This document shows positions 34,026 through 42,821 of a stretch of DNA of 64,000 nucleotides, one piece after another (the first letter of the stretch is position 1; every line of letters starts with the position of its first letter). Position numbers and translations under genes: made by a program. The stretch is taken from positions 145,288 to 209,287 of the forward strand of contig NZ_LNBY01000020.1 of the NCBI RefSeq assembly GCF_001542855.1. The letters are read 5' to 3'. Source of the DNA: Erythrobacter sp. AP23 (lineage in GTDB: Bacteria > Pseudomonadota > Alphaproteobacteria > Sphingomonadales > Sphingomonadaceae). The notes under the pieces are model-generated. The model was not told the DNA's origin and searched no databases. It saw only the letters and a list, made by a program, of their open reading frames with translations.

Positions 34026-34826
34026 TCAGGCGAAATCGGTGTGAGCGACGCTGATCGTACCGTCTTTTTCCTGCGCCTGGATCAAGCGCCGCTGATCGCT
34101 CTCTAGTACAAGCGCGGTCAGATTGCCGGTGCGGAAGGCGCCCGTATCGATCCCGATGCGGTAGGGCGTGTGTTCGATCTTCTCGAAAATCGTATGGCCA
34201 TGCACCACGACATGGCTCGTCGGCTCGCGATGCTTGAGGAATCGGTCGCGGATCCAGCGCAAATCGGATGCCTTCTGCTCTTCGAGGGTGCGCTTCGGAT
34301 TGATCCCGGCGTGGACGAAAACATAGTCGCCCGCGACGATGATATCTTCCATTTTCTCGATAAACTTGCGGTGCTTGTTCGGCACGAGTTCGTGCAGCTC
34401 GCCCTGCAGTTCCTTCATGGTCAGCTCGTTGTAGCGCTTCTTCTTGATCCCGTAGCTGAGCACGGTTTCCTTGCCGCCATGCTTGAGAAAATGGCGCAGC
34501 ATTTCCTTGTCTTCGAAGCTCTCGAGGAACATTTCCTCGTGATTTCCGGCGATATAGCGGACCTTGCGCCGCTTGCCCCACTGGCGCGCGGTTTCGATCA
34601 CCCGTGCGCTTTCAGGGCCGCGGTCGACGAGGTCGCCGAGCAGCACCACCGTACTTTGCGCATCGCCAGACTTCGCGTCGTCCTGCTCGATAGCGAGGAT
34701 CAGTTCGTCGAACAGGTCGCAGCGACCGTGGATATCCCCGATCACATAAAACCGTTCCCCATCCGGCACTCTTGGCCGATGCGTAGCCCAGGCGCCTTTC
34801 TTGAAGAGTTTCGCGAGCTTGATCAT
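34026..34826 (-). CDS. Calcineurin-like metallophosphoesterase (PrpA/ApaH-like protein phosphatase)
   Basis: A 266-residue enzyme with all three metal motifs: GDIHGR at 30-35, GDLVDRGP at 64-71 and GNHEE at 94-98. Later His ligands are in FVHAG and VVVHGHT. This is the pattern of bacterial serine/threonine protein phosphatases and of diadenosine tetraphosphatases; the substrate cannot be decided. ATG 34826 (MIKLAKLFKKG) is chosen over a long upstream extension to 35081 that crosses the porin promoter region. The 272 bp between it and the porin gene are non-coding as far as can be seen. Confidence 0.88.
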   Translation of the reverse strand: MIKLAKLFKKGAWATHRPRVPDGERFYVIGDIHGRCDLFDELILAIEQDDAKSGDAQSTVVLLGDLVDRGPESARVIETARQWGKRRKVRYIAGNHEEMFLESFEDKEMLRHFLKHGGKETVLSYGIKKKRYNELTMKELQGELHELVPNKHRKFIEKMEDIIVAGDYVFVHAGINPKRTLEEQKASDLRWIRDRFLKHREPTSHVVVHGHTIFEKIEHTPYRIGIDTGAFRTGNLTALVLESDQRRLIQAQEKDGTISVAHTDFA

Positions 34827-35098
34827 GGAGCGAAAGTGCGGCCCTGCTTGTGGTTCGGTAGGATTGCGGACCAGATAGGCGGAAGCCGCCGCGGGGGCAA
34901 TAAACGCGCGTGGAATGCGGTTTGTGCAGTTGCGAAAAAGGCACATCTTTTGCTGCATAAGCGAAAACTTGCCACAGCTATCTTGCGTGTAGGCGCCAGA
35001 TTGTGCAGGTTTATGACCGTATCCGGACGAGGAGCCTAACAAACTGGCCCCGGCGGATTCGCAGGTGGGACGAAGCGACACTCGTACAGGAGTTTGTA

Positions 35099-35845
35099 AT
35101 GCTCACGTCCTTTCGCGGCCTCATGGCCGTTTCGCTCGCTGCAGCGGGCCTTTCCATCGCAACCCCGGCCATGGCCCAATCCGAAGACGACAGCGGCTTT
35201 TCCGTCTCGGCCAATGCGGCCCTGACGACCGATTACCGCTTTCGCGGCGTCTCGCTCTCGGGCGGCGACCCGGCTGTGCAGGGTGGCTTCGATGTTGCCC
35301 ACGACAGCGGCTTCTACATCGGCACCTGGGCCTCTTCGATCGATGGCGGCCCCTCCTTCGGCGAACTCGAGTTCGACATCTATGCCGGATGGAGCGGCAA
35401 TCTGACCGACGCGGTCAGCGTCGATATCGGCGTGCTCTACTATATCTATCCAACCGAAGAGCTTGGTCTCGATACCGATTATATCGAACCCTACGCGTCG
35501 ATCAGCACCAGCTTCGGTCCGGCTGAAGCGACCTTCGGGGTGGCCTATGCACCCGAGCAGGATTCGCTCGGTGGCGACGACAACCTGTATCTCTATACCG
35601 ATCTCGGGGTCGGCATTCCCGATACGCCATTCACCCTGACCGGCCACCTCGGCTATACCGATGGCGCGCTCGCTCCGCCGCTGCTGGCCGGGACGACCGA
35701 CGATACCGGCCTCGACTGGTCGATTGGCGCCAGCGTGGCTCAAGGCAATTTCGAAGTCGGCGTCGCCTATATCGGGGTCGAAGGTCCGTCGATCGACGGG
35801 TTCACCGACGATGCGATCGTTGGTACGATTTCTGCCAGTTTCTGA
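35099..35845 (+). CDS. TorF family putative outer-membrane porin
   Basis: A 248-residue beta-barrel protein with a signal peptide at residues 1-26 (ends AMA). The mature part starts with the family pattern SANAALTTDYRFRGVSLSGGDPAVQGGFDV, then alternating strands, and ends GTISASF with a C-terminal Phe for BAM recognition. It probably forms a small-solute channel. CAGGAG lies upstream of ATG 35099. A strong hairpin terminator follows. The transported solute is unknown. Confidence 0.88.
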   Translation: MLTSFRGLMAVSLAAAGLSIATPAMAQSEDDSGFSVSANAALTTDYRFRGVSLSGGDPAVQGGFDVAHDSGFYIGTWASSIDGGPSFGELEFDIYAGWSGNLTDAVSVDIGVLYYIYPTEELGLDTDYIEPYASISTSFGPAEATFGVAYAPEQDSLGGDDNLYLYTDLGVGIPDTPFTLTGHLGYTDGALAPPLLAGTTDDTGLDWSIGASVAQGNFEVGVAYIGVEGPSIDGFTDDAIVGTISASF

Positions 35846-35868
35846 CTCTTCGCTGGCAGTCAATGCAA

Positions 35869-35901
35869 AGGGGCGCGCGCCGATCGAGCGTGCGCCCTTT
35901 T
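35869..35901. terminator. Bidirectional terminator between the porin and the SIMPL gene
   Basis: GGGCGCGCGC and GCGTGCGCCC arms with AAAGG before and TTTT after, placed between two convergent stops (35845 and 35904). The A and T flanks allow function in both directions. Confidence 0.85.
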
Positions 35902-35903
35902 CG

Positions 35904-36656
35904 TCAGTCGAGAGCGAAATCGACCGTCGTGACCACGCGCACCTTCTTGAACGGCGTATCGCCGATGCCCCAGCCGCCGGCCTCACCATCGCGCGCGCCG
36001 ATCGAGAAATAGCCCTGCGTCGCCTTGCGGATGCTGCCGACATCCGCGCCGCTATCTAGGGCGAATTGCTCCGCTGCGGCGCGCGCATCCCTCGTGGCTT
36101 CGGCGACCATTTCGGGCTTGATCGCATTGAGTCCGGTGAACGTGTAGCTGATGCCTGATCCGTCCTCGAGCACTACACCCCTACGCACGAGTTCGGCCTG
36201 GCTGCGGACCGCGCGTTGGGCGCGTTCGATGTCCTTGGTGCGCAGCACGATTCGCTGGCGCACGGTGTAGAACACAATGCCGTCGTCGGTATAGTTGGAG
36301 ACGTTCACGCCCGCCGGCGTCAGCTCGTTCTCGGGAAAGCCCAGGCCTTCGAAGAATTCGCGCACCGCCGTTGCGTCGCGATCGGTGCTGGCCTGCGCGG
36401 TCTGGAGGCTGGTGGCGGTGGAAGCGAAGGACAACGTCCATGTCGCAAGGTCGGCGGTGACTTCGCGTTCGGCCAGGCCGCGCACAGTCACGCTGCGTTC
36501 GGCAGCCTTCATGCGCACGAGGCCGTCGCCCAGGACAAATCCGCCGAGCACCAGTCCGATCGCCACGATCCCCGCGCTCGCCAGCCAGCGTTTGAGCGTT
36601 GCATCGCCCTGCCGCGGCGTGGCACTAGTGTCGTCGATTTCGGTTTCGTCGCTCAT
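35904..36656 (-). CDS. SIMPL-domain (DUF541) membrane-anchored protein
   Basis: A 250-residue protein. After a soluble 22-residue N-terminus there is one membrane segment at about 25-45 (LASAGIVAIGLVLGGFVLGDGL), followed by a periplasmic SIMPL domain (SVTVRGLAEREVTADLATW near its start, GVNVSNYTD, KKVRVVTTVDFALD at the end). Members include periplasmic BP26-like proteins; their molecular role is not settled, though envelope stress is often suggested. It shares a terminator with the porin and diverges from the glyoxalase gene. Confidence 0.88.
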   Translation of the reverse strand: MSDETEIDDTSATPRQGDATLKRWLASAGIVAIGLVLGGFVLGDGLVRMKAAERSVTVRGLAEREVTADLATWTLSFASTATSLQTAQASTDRDATAVREFFEGLGFPENELTPAGVNVSNYTDDGIVFYTVRQRIVLRTKDIERAQRAVRSQAELVRRGVVLEDGSGISYTFTGLNAIKPEMVAEATRDARAAAEQFALDSGADVGSIRKATQGYFSIGARDGEAGGWGIGDTPFKKVRVVTTVDFALD

Positions 36657-36746
36657 GATCTCGTCCTCTCTGGCCTGTGCCTCCCGAGGATCGCGATACT
36701 ATTTTGACGATGAACCGTGCTTTAATCTCGATGAATGGAGTTACTC

Positions 36747-37184
36747 GTGCCCAAATACCTGCACAGCATGATCCGGGTCACCGATCCCGAAGCGACCGTT
36801 GCTTTCTTCAAGCTAATCGGACTCGAAGAGACACGCCGGTTCGACAACGAGAAGGGCCGCTTCACGCTCATCTTCCTCGCCGCACCCGGCCAGGAAGGCG
36901 TGGCCGAGGTCGAGCTGACCTACAACTGGCCGCCCGAAGATGGCAGCGCGCCCGAGGAATATGGCGGTGGCCGAAACTTCGGCCATCTCGCTTATCGGGT
37001 CGAGAACATCTACGACACCTGCCAGGCGATCATGGATGCAGGGCACACGATCAACCGGCCCCCGCGCGATGGACACATGGCCTTCGTCAAGACGCCCGAC
37101 GGCATCTCGATCGAGTTGCTGCAGGAAGGCTATCTCGACCCGCAGGAGCCCTGGGCGAGCATGGAGAATACCGGCAGCTGGTAA
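36747..37184 (+). CDS. gloA: Lactoylglutathione lyase (glyoxalase I), VOC family
   Basis: Converts the methylglyoxal-glutathione adduct to S-lactoylglutathione in the cytoplasm. 145 residues. The four metal ligands of the family align: H6 (YLHSMIRV), E56 (VAEVELTYNW), H80 (NFGHLAYRV) and E123 (GISIELLQ), spaced as in the E. coli enzyme. The start is GTG 36747 with GGAG six bases upstream; ATG 36735 overlaps that ribosome site and would add four residues. The stop is 6 bp from the convergent nhaA stop. Confidence 0.92.
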   Translation: MPKYLHSMIRVTDPEATVAFFKLIGLEETRRFDNEKGRFTLIFLAAPGQEGVAEVELTYNWPPEDGSAPEEYGGGRNFGHLAYRVENIYDTCQAIMDAGHTINRPPRDGHMAFVKTPDGISIELLQEGYLDPQEPWASMENTGSW

Positions 37185-37190
37185 GCCGGG

Positions 37191-38402
37191 TCAGTCGATA
37201 TAGGGCGACTTCGCATCCTCGGGGTGCGGCGCCGACATGCGCAGGATCGCATAGCCGGCGACTGCCGAGATCAGCGACCCGAGCAGGATTCCGATCTTCG
37301 CCTCGTTGATCAGCAATTGCTGGCCGCTGAATGCCAGCCCACTGATGAACAGCGACATGGTGAAGCCGATTCCGCACAGAATGGAAATTCCCCAGATCTC
37401 GGGCCAGCTCGCCTGGTCCGGGCGGGGGGCGAAACCGAGCTTGTCGGCAGCGTAAATGGCGGCGAAAATGCCGACCTGCTTGCCGAGGAACAGGCCCGCG
37501 GCAATCCCCAGCGGCAGCGGCGCAAGCAGCTGTTCGAGACCCATCCCGGCTAGCGGCACGCCGGCATTCGCGAAACCGAAGACCGGGACCACGAGATAGG
37601 CGCTCCAGGGAGCGAGGCCGTGCTCCATGCGTTCGACCATGGTCTGGTCGTCGGGTCCTACCATCGGGATACACAGCGCGGCCACGACACCGGCGATTGT
37701 CGCATGGATGCCGGTGTTGAGCACGAAGTACCACAGCACCAGCGCCAGCAGGACGAACGGCCAATAGGACGCGACGCGCATCCGGTTGAGCACCATCATC
37801 AGCACCACGACACCGCCCGCTGCGGCCAGCCATCCCAGTTTGATGTTCGCGGTATAGAACAGCGCAATCACCATCACCGCGCCGATATCGTCGACGATCG
37901 CCACGGTCAGCAGGAACAGCCGCAGCGAGGCCGGACAGCGATTGCCGAGCAAGCCCAGCACGCCCATTGCGAAGGCAATGTCGGTTGCGGCGGGAATGGC
38001 CCAGCCGCGCAGCAATTCGGCATCGCCGCCGACCACGCCGACATAGACCAGGGCGGGAATCGCCATCCCCGCCACCGCCGCGAGAATCGGCAAGCGGCGC
38101 GATTGCGCAGTCGAGAGCTGTCCCTCGATCCACTCGCGTTTCACTTCGAGGCCCACAACGAAGAAGAATATCGCCATCAGGCCGTCGTTGATCCACAGGT
38201 GCAGATCGTAGAGCTTGGGGATCGGGGTCCACGGCAATTCGCCATAGAACAATTGCTCGTATTCGGTCGCGAGCGGCGAATTGGCCGCCAGCATTGCTGC
38301 TGCCGCGACTAGGATGAGGAGGATGCCGGCCGAAGCGTCGCTGACGAAGAGTGCGCGTACGGGGGCAAAGACGAGGCGGAAGGCTGAAGGACGTTCGGTC
38401 AT
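37191..38402 (-). CDS. nhaA: Na+/H+ antiporter NhaA
   Basis: A 403-residue inner-membrane antiporter that exports Na+ in exchange for protons, most active at alkaline pH. The hallmark ion-binding Asp pair is present in LLTVAIVDDIGAVMVIALF. The motifs FFFVVGLEVKRE and PAATDIAFAMGVLGLLG are also typical, and 12 membrane segments can be counted. ATG 38402 is used; an in-frame GTG 33 bases upstream is possible. The family is usual in marine alphaproteobacteria. Confidence 0.95.
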   Translation of the reverse strand: MTERPSAFRLVFAPVRALFVSDASAGILLILVAAAAMLAANSPLATEYEQLFYGELPWTPIPKLYDLHLWINDGLMAIFFFVVGLEVKREWIEGQLSTAQSRRLPILAAVAGMAIPALVYVGVVGGDAELLRGWAIPAATDIAFAMGVLGLLGNRCPASLRLFLLTVAIVDDIGAVMVIALFYTANIKLGWLAAAGGVVVLMMVLNRMRVASYWPFVLLALVLWYFVLNTGIHATIAGVVAALCIPMVGPDDQTMVERMEHGLAPWSAYLVVPVFGFANAGVPLAGMGLEQLLAPLPLGIAAGLFLGKQVGIFAAIYAADKLGFAPRPDQASWPEIWGISILCGIGFTMSLFISGLAFSGQQLLINEAKIGILLGSLISAVAGYAILRMSAPHPEDAKSPYID

Positions 38403-38485
38403 CTTGGCGACGCTCTCTTTCGCAAAGCGGCCCACGTTGCAAGTCTTGAAACTCGCGGTTATCCAGAAAGGCAGGGGGGTGCCGC

Positions 38486-39889
38486 TTGGTACTAGGGTCG
38501 TTCACGATCGCGGAATGGTTCGTGCTCGTTCAGCACGAGTTGCTGCTGTTCGCAGCGGCCTTCTTCGCGCTTGGCATGATCGATGAATTCGCGCTCGATT
38601 GCACCTACCTTTGGTGCCGGGTCACGGGGCGGATCCAGACCGAGCGTGTCGATGAAGCGATTTTCGATGACATAGATGGTCTGGCGGGGCGGGCGGCGGT
38701 TTTCATACCTGCATGGCAGGAGGCCAACGTCCTCGGGCCGACTCTGGTGCATATGCTCGATGCATGGCCGCAGGACGAATTGACAGTTTATGTCGGCTGT
38801 TATCGCAACGATGCTGCAACCATGGCCTCGGTCATAGCCGCCGTACGGGGCGACCCCCGCGTGCGACTGATCGTCCACGAGAGGGATGGGCCGACATCCA
38901 AGGCCGATTGCCTGAACCGTCTCCATGCCGCTCTGACGGAGGACGAGCGACGTTCGGGTATCGAGACGCGTATGGTCGTACTCCACGACGCCGAAGACAT
39001 GGTCGACCCGATGGCGCTGGACCTACTCGACCGGGCGCTGTGGCACGCACATTTCGTCCAACTGCCGGTGCTCGCCCTACCGCAACGCCATTCGCCATGG
39101 ATCGGCTCGCATTACTCGGACGAGTTCGCGGAAAGCCATGGCAAAGCGCTGGTTGTGCGCGATGCCCTCGGAGCGGCGATCCCGGGGGCGGGAGTCGGAT
39201 GCGCAGTCGCTCGAGGTTCGCTGAAGCAGCTGGCCGAGAAGCAGGGCGGCCTGCCTTTTGCCGCAGAATCCCTCACGGAGGATTACGAGCTGGGCCTCAA
39301 GATCGCTGCGGCGGGCGGTCGGGGACGTTTTCTGCGGGTTCGCGTAGCCGATGGGAGGCTTATCGCGACACGGGCCTTCTTCCCTTCGCGTCTTAACCAA
39401 TCGGTACGGCAGAAAACGCGCTGGATGCACGGCATTGCCTTGCAGGGCTGGGACCGTCTCGGCTGGGGGTCGGAGCCGGTCGAGCTGTGGATGCAATTGC
39501 GCGACCGGCGCGGCCCGCTCGCCGCGATCCTGCTTGTGATTGCCTATTTGCTCTTCGGATTCGGGGCCGTTGGGCTGGTTCTCCAGCAATTGGGGTTGGT
39601 CGAGCTGCCAATGGCGACACCGCTTCTGACCGCACTCCTGTGGATCAATTTCGCAGGCCTGTCGCTGCGCTTCCTGGTGCGCGCGGCGTTCACGGCCCGG
39701 GAATATGGCTGGCGGCAGGGCCTGCTCGCCATCCCGCGCACGATCGTTTCGAACGTCATTGCGATCATGGCGGGGCGGCGCGCGCTCTTGAACTATGTCG
39801 GCACGCTTCGTGGCGCACCGGTTATCTGGGACAAGACCGAGCATCGCGACCATCCGGCGCTCCTATTGCCAAGCAAAGGCAGGGCATGA
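38486..39889 (+). CDS. NfrB-like membrane glycosyltransferase (GT2)
   Basis: A 467-residue inner-membrane processive-type glycosyltransferase. An N-terminal membrane segment (about 10-32) is followed by a GT2 domain with VFIPAWQEANVLGPTL at its start, the DxD-like HDAEDMVDP, the acceptor-site TEDYELGLK and the QxxRW-type QKTRWMHGI. Three to four C-terminal membrane helices follow. It resembles the N-terminal part of E. coli NfrB, the phage N4 adsorption protein that makes an exopolysaccharide, but lacks the cytoplasmic MshEN c-di-GMP domain. The start TTG 38486 is tentative. It overlaps the next gene (ATGA). Confidence 0.82.
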   Translation: MVLGSFTIAEWFVLVQHELLLFAAAFFALGMIDEFALDCTYLWCRVTGRIQTERVDEAIFDDIDGLAGRAAVFIPAWQEANVLGPTLVHMLDAWPQDELTVYVGCYRNDAATMASVIAAVRGDPRVRLIVHERDGPTSKADCLNRLHAALTEDERRSGIETRMVVLHDAEDMVDPMALDLLDRALWHAHFVQLPVLALPQRHSPWIGSHYSDEFAESHGKALVVRDALGAAIPGAGVGCAVARGSLKQLAEKQGGLPFAAESLTEDYELGLKIAAAGGRGRFLRVRVADGRLIATRAFFPSRLNQSVRQKTRWMHGIALQGWDRLGWGSEPVELWMQLRDRRGPLAAILLVIAYLLFGFGAVGLVLQQLGLVELPMATPLLTALLWINFAGLSLRFLVRAAFTAREYGWRQGLLAIPRTIVSNVIAIMAGRRALLNYVGTLRGAPVIWDKTEHRDHPALLLPSKGRA

Positions 39890-41022
39890 GCGATCCGGTC
39901 GTTCGCCGCCAGGGGCAGCCCGTCCTGTTTCTGGGGCTGCTGCTGGTCGGCTGGTGTCTGGTCCGGATCGTGACGTGGCAAAACCCTTGGCCTTCCTCGC
40001 TACCGTTGTCCGAAAGCCTTCGCCTTGCGACCGCCGAATTTCGCCAGACGAAGAGCGGATCGAGGATTGAGGAAGTATCGCCCACGACCGGTCCGGCGGC
40101 GAAAGGGGGAGGGCCGGTACCCTCCCTTTCCGCATGGGAGAAGGTGCCGCTGTCGTTCGAACCGGTGGATGTGCCCCTATCGGCCGTTCCGACGCCGCAG
40201 GCCTATTCCGAGCACTTCGATACGCACCAGCGCGCGGTCGGGCACAATCTGCTGTTCATGGCAGGGATGGCCAGCCTGCCGATGCCGCGCAGCGTAGCCG
40301 AAATGTTGGATCGCCAGAGCCGCAAGATGCCGACGGGCGCGGCCTCCCCGCCCGCATGGTCGATCTCCCCATGGCGGTTCGACGCCTGGGTGGTTTTGCG
40401 TGAGGGAGGCAATCGCCTCTCCGACGGAGGGGCTCGTCCTGCCAGCTATGGCGCGAGCCAGCTCGGAGCTGTGATCTCCTATCGGCTCGCGCCGACCTCA
40501 ACGGCGGCACCCTCGATCTATGCTCGCGCAAGCCATGCGTTGATTGAGGGTGGCGAAACCGAGGGCGCCCTGGGCCTTCGGCTGCGGCCAGTGGCCAGTG
40601 CGCCGCTCGCCATTCATGCCGAGGCGCGCGTAACCGAACGACCTGGTCGTCCTGCGCAAATCCGGCCCTCGATATTCGTAGCGGGAGGATTCGACCGGTT
40701 ACGCCTTCCAGCGGGCTTCGAAGCGCGCGGCTATGGCCAGGCGGGCTATGTCGGCGGCGATTTCGCGACTGCTTTCGCGGATGGCTCGATGGTCGCCGAA
40801 AAAGAGCTCGCCAGCTTCGACCTTGGCCGGGTCTCGCTGGGCGGCGGCGTCTGGGGTGGCGCCCAGCAGGGCGCGGCACGGCTCGATCTCGGCCCGAGCG
40901 TGACCCTGGATGTGCGGCTGGGGACCACGCCCGCACGGATCGAGGCCGACTATCGCTGGCGCGTGGCCGGCGATGCCGAGCCGGGCGATGGCGGTGTTTT
41001 GACGCTTTCGACCGGCTTCTGA
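39886..41022 (+). CDS. Short NfrA/BcsC-like outer-membrane partner protein
   Basis: A 378-residue protein translationally coupled to the glycosyltransferase. One N-terminal hydrophobic segment lies at about 12-30, and a proline-rich middle follows. The C-terminal half (about 185-378) has alternating strands such as QLGAVISYRLAP, GALGLRLRPVA, LAIHAEARVTERPG and a final GVLTLSTGF ending in Phe. This is the pattern of the C-terminal barrel of NfrA and BcsC. The long TPR domain of those proteins is absent. A role in exporting the polymer across the outer membrane is inferred. Confidence 0.65.
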   Translation: MSDPVVRRQGQPVLFLGLLLVGWCLVRIVTWQNPWPSSLPLSESLRLATAEFRQTKSGSRIEEVSPTTGPAAKGGGPVPSLSAWEKVPLSFEPVDVPLSAVPTPQAYSEHFDTHQRAVGHNLLFMAGMASLPMPRSVAEMLDRQSRKMPTGAASPPAWSISPWRFDAWVVLREGGNRLSDGGARPASYGASQLGAVISYRLAPTSTAAPSIYARASHALIEGGETEGALGLRLRPVASAPLAIHAEARVTERPGRPAQIRPSIFVAGGFDRLRLPAGFEARGYGQAGYVGGDFATAFADGSMVAEKELASFDLGRVSLGGGVWGGAQQGAARLDLGPSVTLDVRLGTTPARIEADYRWRVAGDAEPGDGGVLTLSTGF

Positions 41023-41068
41023 CATTGTTCAGCTTTTATCCGTAACGCCCCTGCGATAGGGCGCTTTC

Positions 41069-41974
41069 ATGGACGTCTATCTCCCCATCGCGAACCTGTC
41101 CGTGAACGGGCTGTGGATCGTCGCGCTGGGGGCGCTGACCGGCGTGCTTTCGGGCTTGTTCGGCGTGGGCGGGGGGTTCCTGACCACGCCGCTGCTGATC
41201 TTCTACGGTATCCCGCCAACCGTGGCTGCCGCTTCGGCGTCGACGCAGGTCACCGGAGCCAGCGTAACCGGCGTGCTCGCGCATGGCGGGCGTGGCGGCG
41301 TCGACTACCGCATGGGTATGGTCATGGTCGCGGGCGGGGTGATCGGCTCGGGCTTCGGCGCTCTATTGTTCCGTTTCTTTCGAGCGATCGGCCAGATCGA
41401 CGTGGTCATCAGCGCGCTTTACGTTGTCCTGCTTGGGACGATCGGCACGCTGATGGCGCGCGAGGCGGTACAGACGATCCGCGGGACGGGTAGCGTGCAG
41501 GCCGCGCGGCGGCGCCACCATCCGCTGGTCGCCAGTCTACCGATGCGCTGGCGTTTCTATCGCTCGGGTCTTTACATCTCGCCGCTCGCCCCGCTTGTCG
41601 TGGGGATCGCGGTGGGCGTGCTGACGATGCTGATGGGGGTGGGCGGTGGCTTCATCCTGGTCCCCGCCATGCTCTACATCCTCGGCATGAGCGCGAATGT
41701 GGTGGTCGGGACCTCGCTCTACAATATCCTGTTCGTCACGATGGCGACCACGATCATGCACTCGCTGACCACCAAGGCAGTCGATATCGTGTTGGTCTTC
41801 CTCCTGTTGTTGGGCTCGGTCACCGGCGCGCAGCTCGGTTCGCAGATAGCAGTCAAGGCGAAGCCGGAACTGCTGCGCCTGATCCTGGCTGTGACCGTTC
41901 TGCTGGTGGCCTTTCGCATGTTCCTCGGATTGTTTTACCAGCCCGAGGAAATCTACACGCTGTATCCGCTGTGA
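41069..41974 (+). CDS. TSUP-family (TauE/SafE) sulfite/organosulfur exporter
   Basis: A 301-residue inner-membrane protein built of two related halves, each with the glycine-rich signature (LSGLFGVGGGFLTTPLLIFYGI near residue 28 and LMGVGGGFILVPAMLYILGM near residue 190). About eight membrane segments. TSUP proteins move sulfite, sulfoacetate or similar anions. Its stop overlaps the start of the TIGR02186 gene (GTGA), its usual companion. The substrate is not identifiable. Confidence 0.88.
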   Translation: MDVYLPIANLSVNGLWIVALGALTGVLSGLFGVGGGFLTTPLLIFYGIPPTVAAASASTQVTGASVTGVLAHGGRGGVDYRMGMVMVAGGVIGSGFGALLFRFFRAIGQIDVVISALYVVLLGTIGTLMAREAVQTIRGTGSVQAARRRHHPLVASLPMRWRFYRSGLYISPLAPLVVGIAVGVLTMLMGVGGGFILVPAMLYILGMSANVVVGTSLYNILFVTMATTIMHSLTTKAVDIVLVFLLLLGSVTGAQLGSQIAVKAKPELLRLILAVTVLLVAFRMFLGLFYQPEEIYTLYPL

Positions 41975-42723
41975 GGGTGCTCCTGCTCCTCCTCTTCGCC
42001 TTCGCGCTGATGGGCCAGCGTGATCCCATCCTCGTGCCCGAGGTCAGCCAGCACGAGGTGCAGGTGCGCCAGGGCTTCACGGGCACGGAACTGCTGCTGT
42101 TCGGCGCGGTGCTCGATCCGCAGGGCCGGGCGGCGGGCAGCGATTACGATATCGTGGTGGTACTCAAGGGCCCTTCGCAACCGGTCCGCCTGCGAGAGAA
42201 AGAGCGGTTCGCCGGCGTCTGGATCAATGCCGCAAGCAGCGATTTCCGCTCGGTCCCCTCCTATTTCGCCGTCGCCTCCTCACGCCCCATTTCGGAAATC
42301 GTCGACGAAAAAACCGCTGCGATTTACGAATTCGGGACCGATTACATCCAGCTTTCGCCCAGCGGCGCGATCGATCCAGATGAACAGGCGAGGTTCAAGG
42401 ATGGGCTGGTCGATCTGAAGACGCGCCAGCAGCTCTACAAACAGGATTTCGGCGGTGTGCAGATCAGTGAACAGGTTCTGTACCAGGCACGCATAACGCT
42501 GCCTTCCAACGTGACCACCGGAACCTATACCGCCGAGACGTTCGCGGTGCGGGGAGGGCGGGTCATTGCTTCCGCTATGACCGAAGTCGAAGTGCAGAAA
42601 GTCGGTTTCGAGCGCAAGGTCGAGGAGTATTCGCAGGATCTGGCCCTGCTCTACGGATTGCTGGCCGTGTTCCTGTCGGTCGGGATGGGCTGGGCGGCCG
42701 GACGCCTCTTCGCGCTCATCTAG
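41971..42723 (+). CDS. TIGR02186 family membrane-anchored protein
   Basis: A 250-residue protein with a short N-terminal signal segment (VLLLLLFAFALMG), a periplasmic domain rich in beta strands (VSQHEVQVRQGFTGTELLLFGAV, PSYFAVASSRPI), and one C-terminal membrane helix at about 223-245. The start is GTG 41971, overlapping the TSUP gene. The family almost always accompanies a TSUP transporter in alphaproteobacteria, which suggests an accessory or substrate-capturing role. No biochemistry is established to my knowledge. Confidence 0.82.
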   Translation: MRVLLLLLFAFALMGQRDPILVPEVSQHEVQVRQGFTGTELLLFGAVLDPQGRAAGSDYDIVVVLKGPSQPVRLREKERFAGVWINAASSDFRSVPSYFAVASSRPISEIVDEKTAAIYEFGTDYIQLSPSGAIDPDEQARFKDGLVDLKTRQQLYKQDFGGVQISEQVLYQARITLPSNVTTGTYTAETFAVRGGRVIASAMTEVEVQKVGFERKVEEYSQDLALLYGLLAVFLSVGMGWAAGRLFALI

Positions 42724-42821
42724 CGTATTGCAGCCGCGCGCGTTGACCACATCTTAAGCACTTTCGGGCAGGCAGGTCGGGTGCGCTCTTAGCGCGGCCA
42801 ACCTGGGGCAAAGCCAATCCA

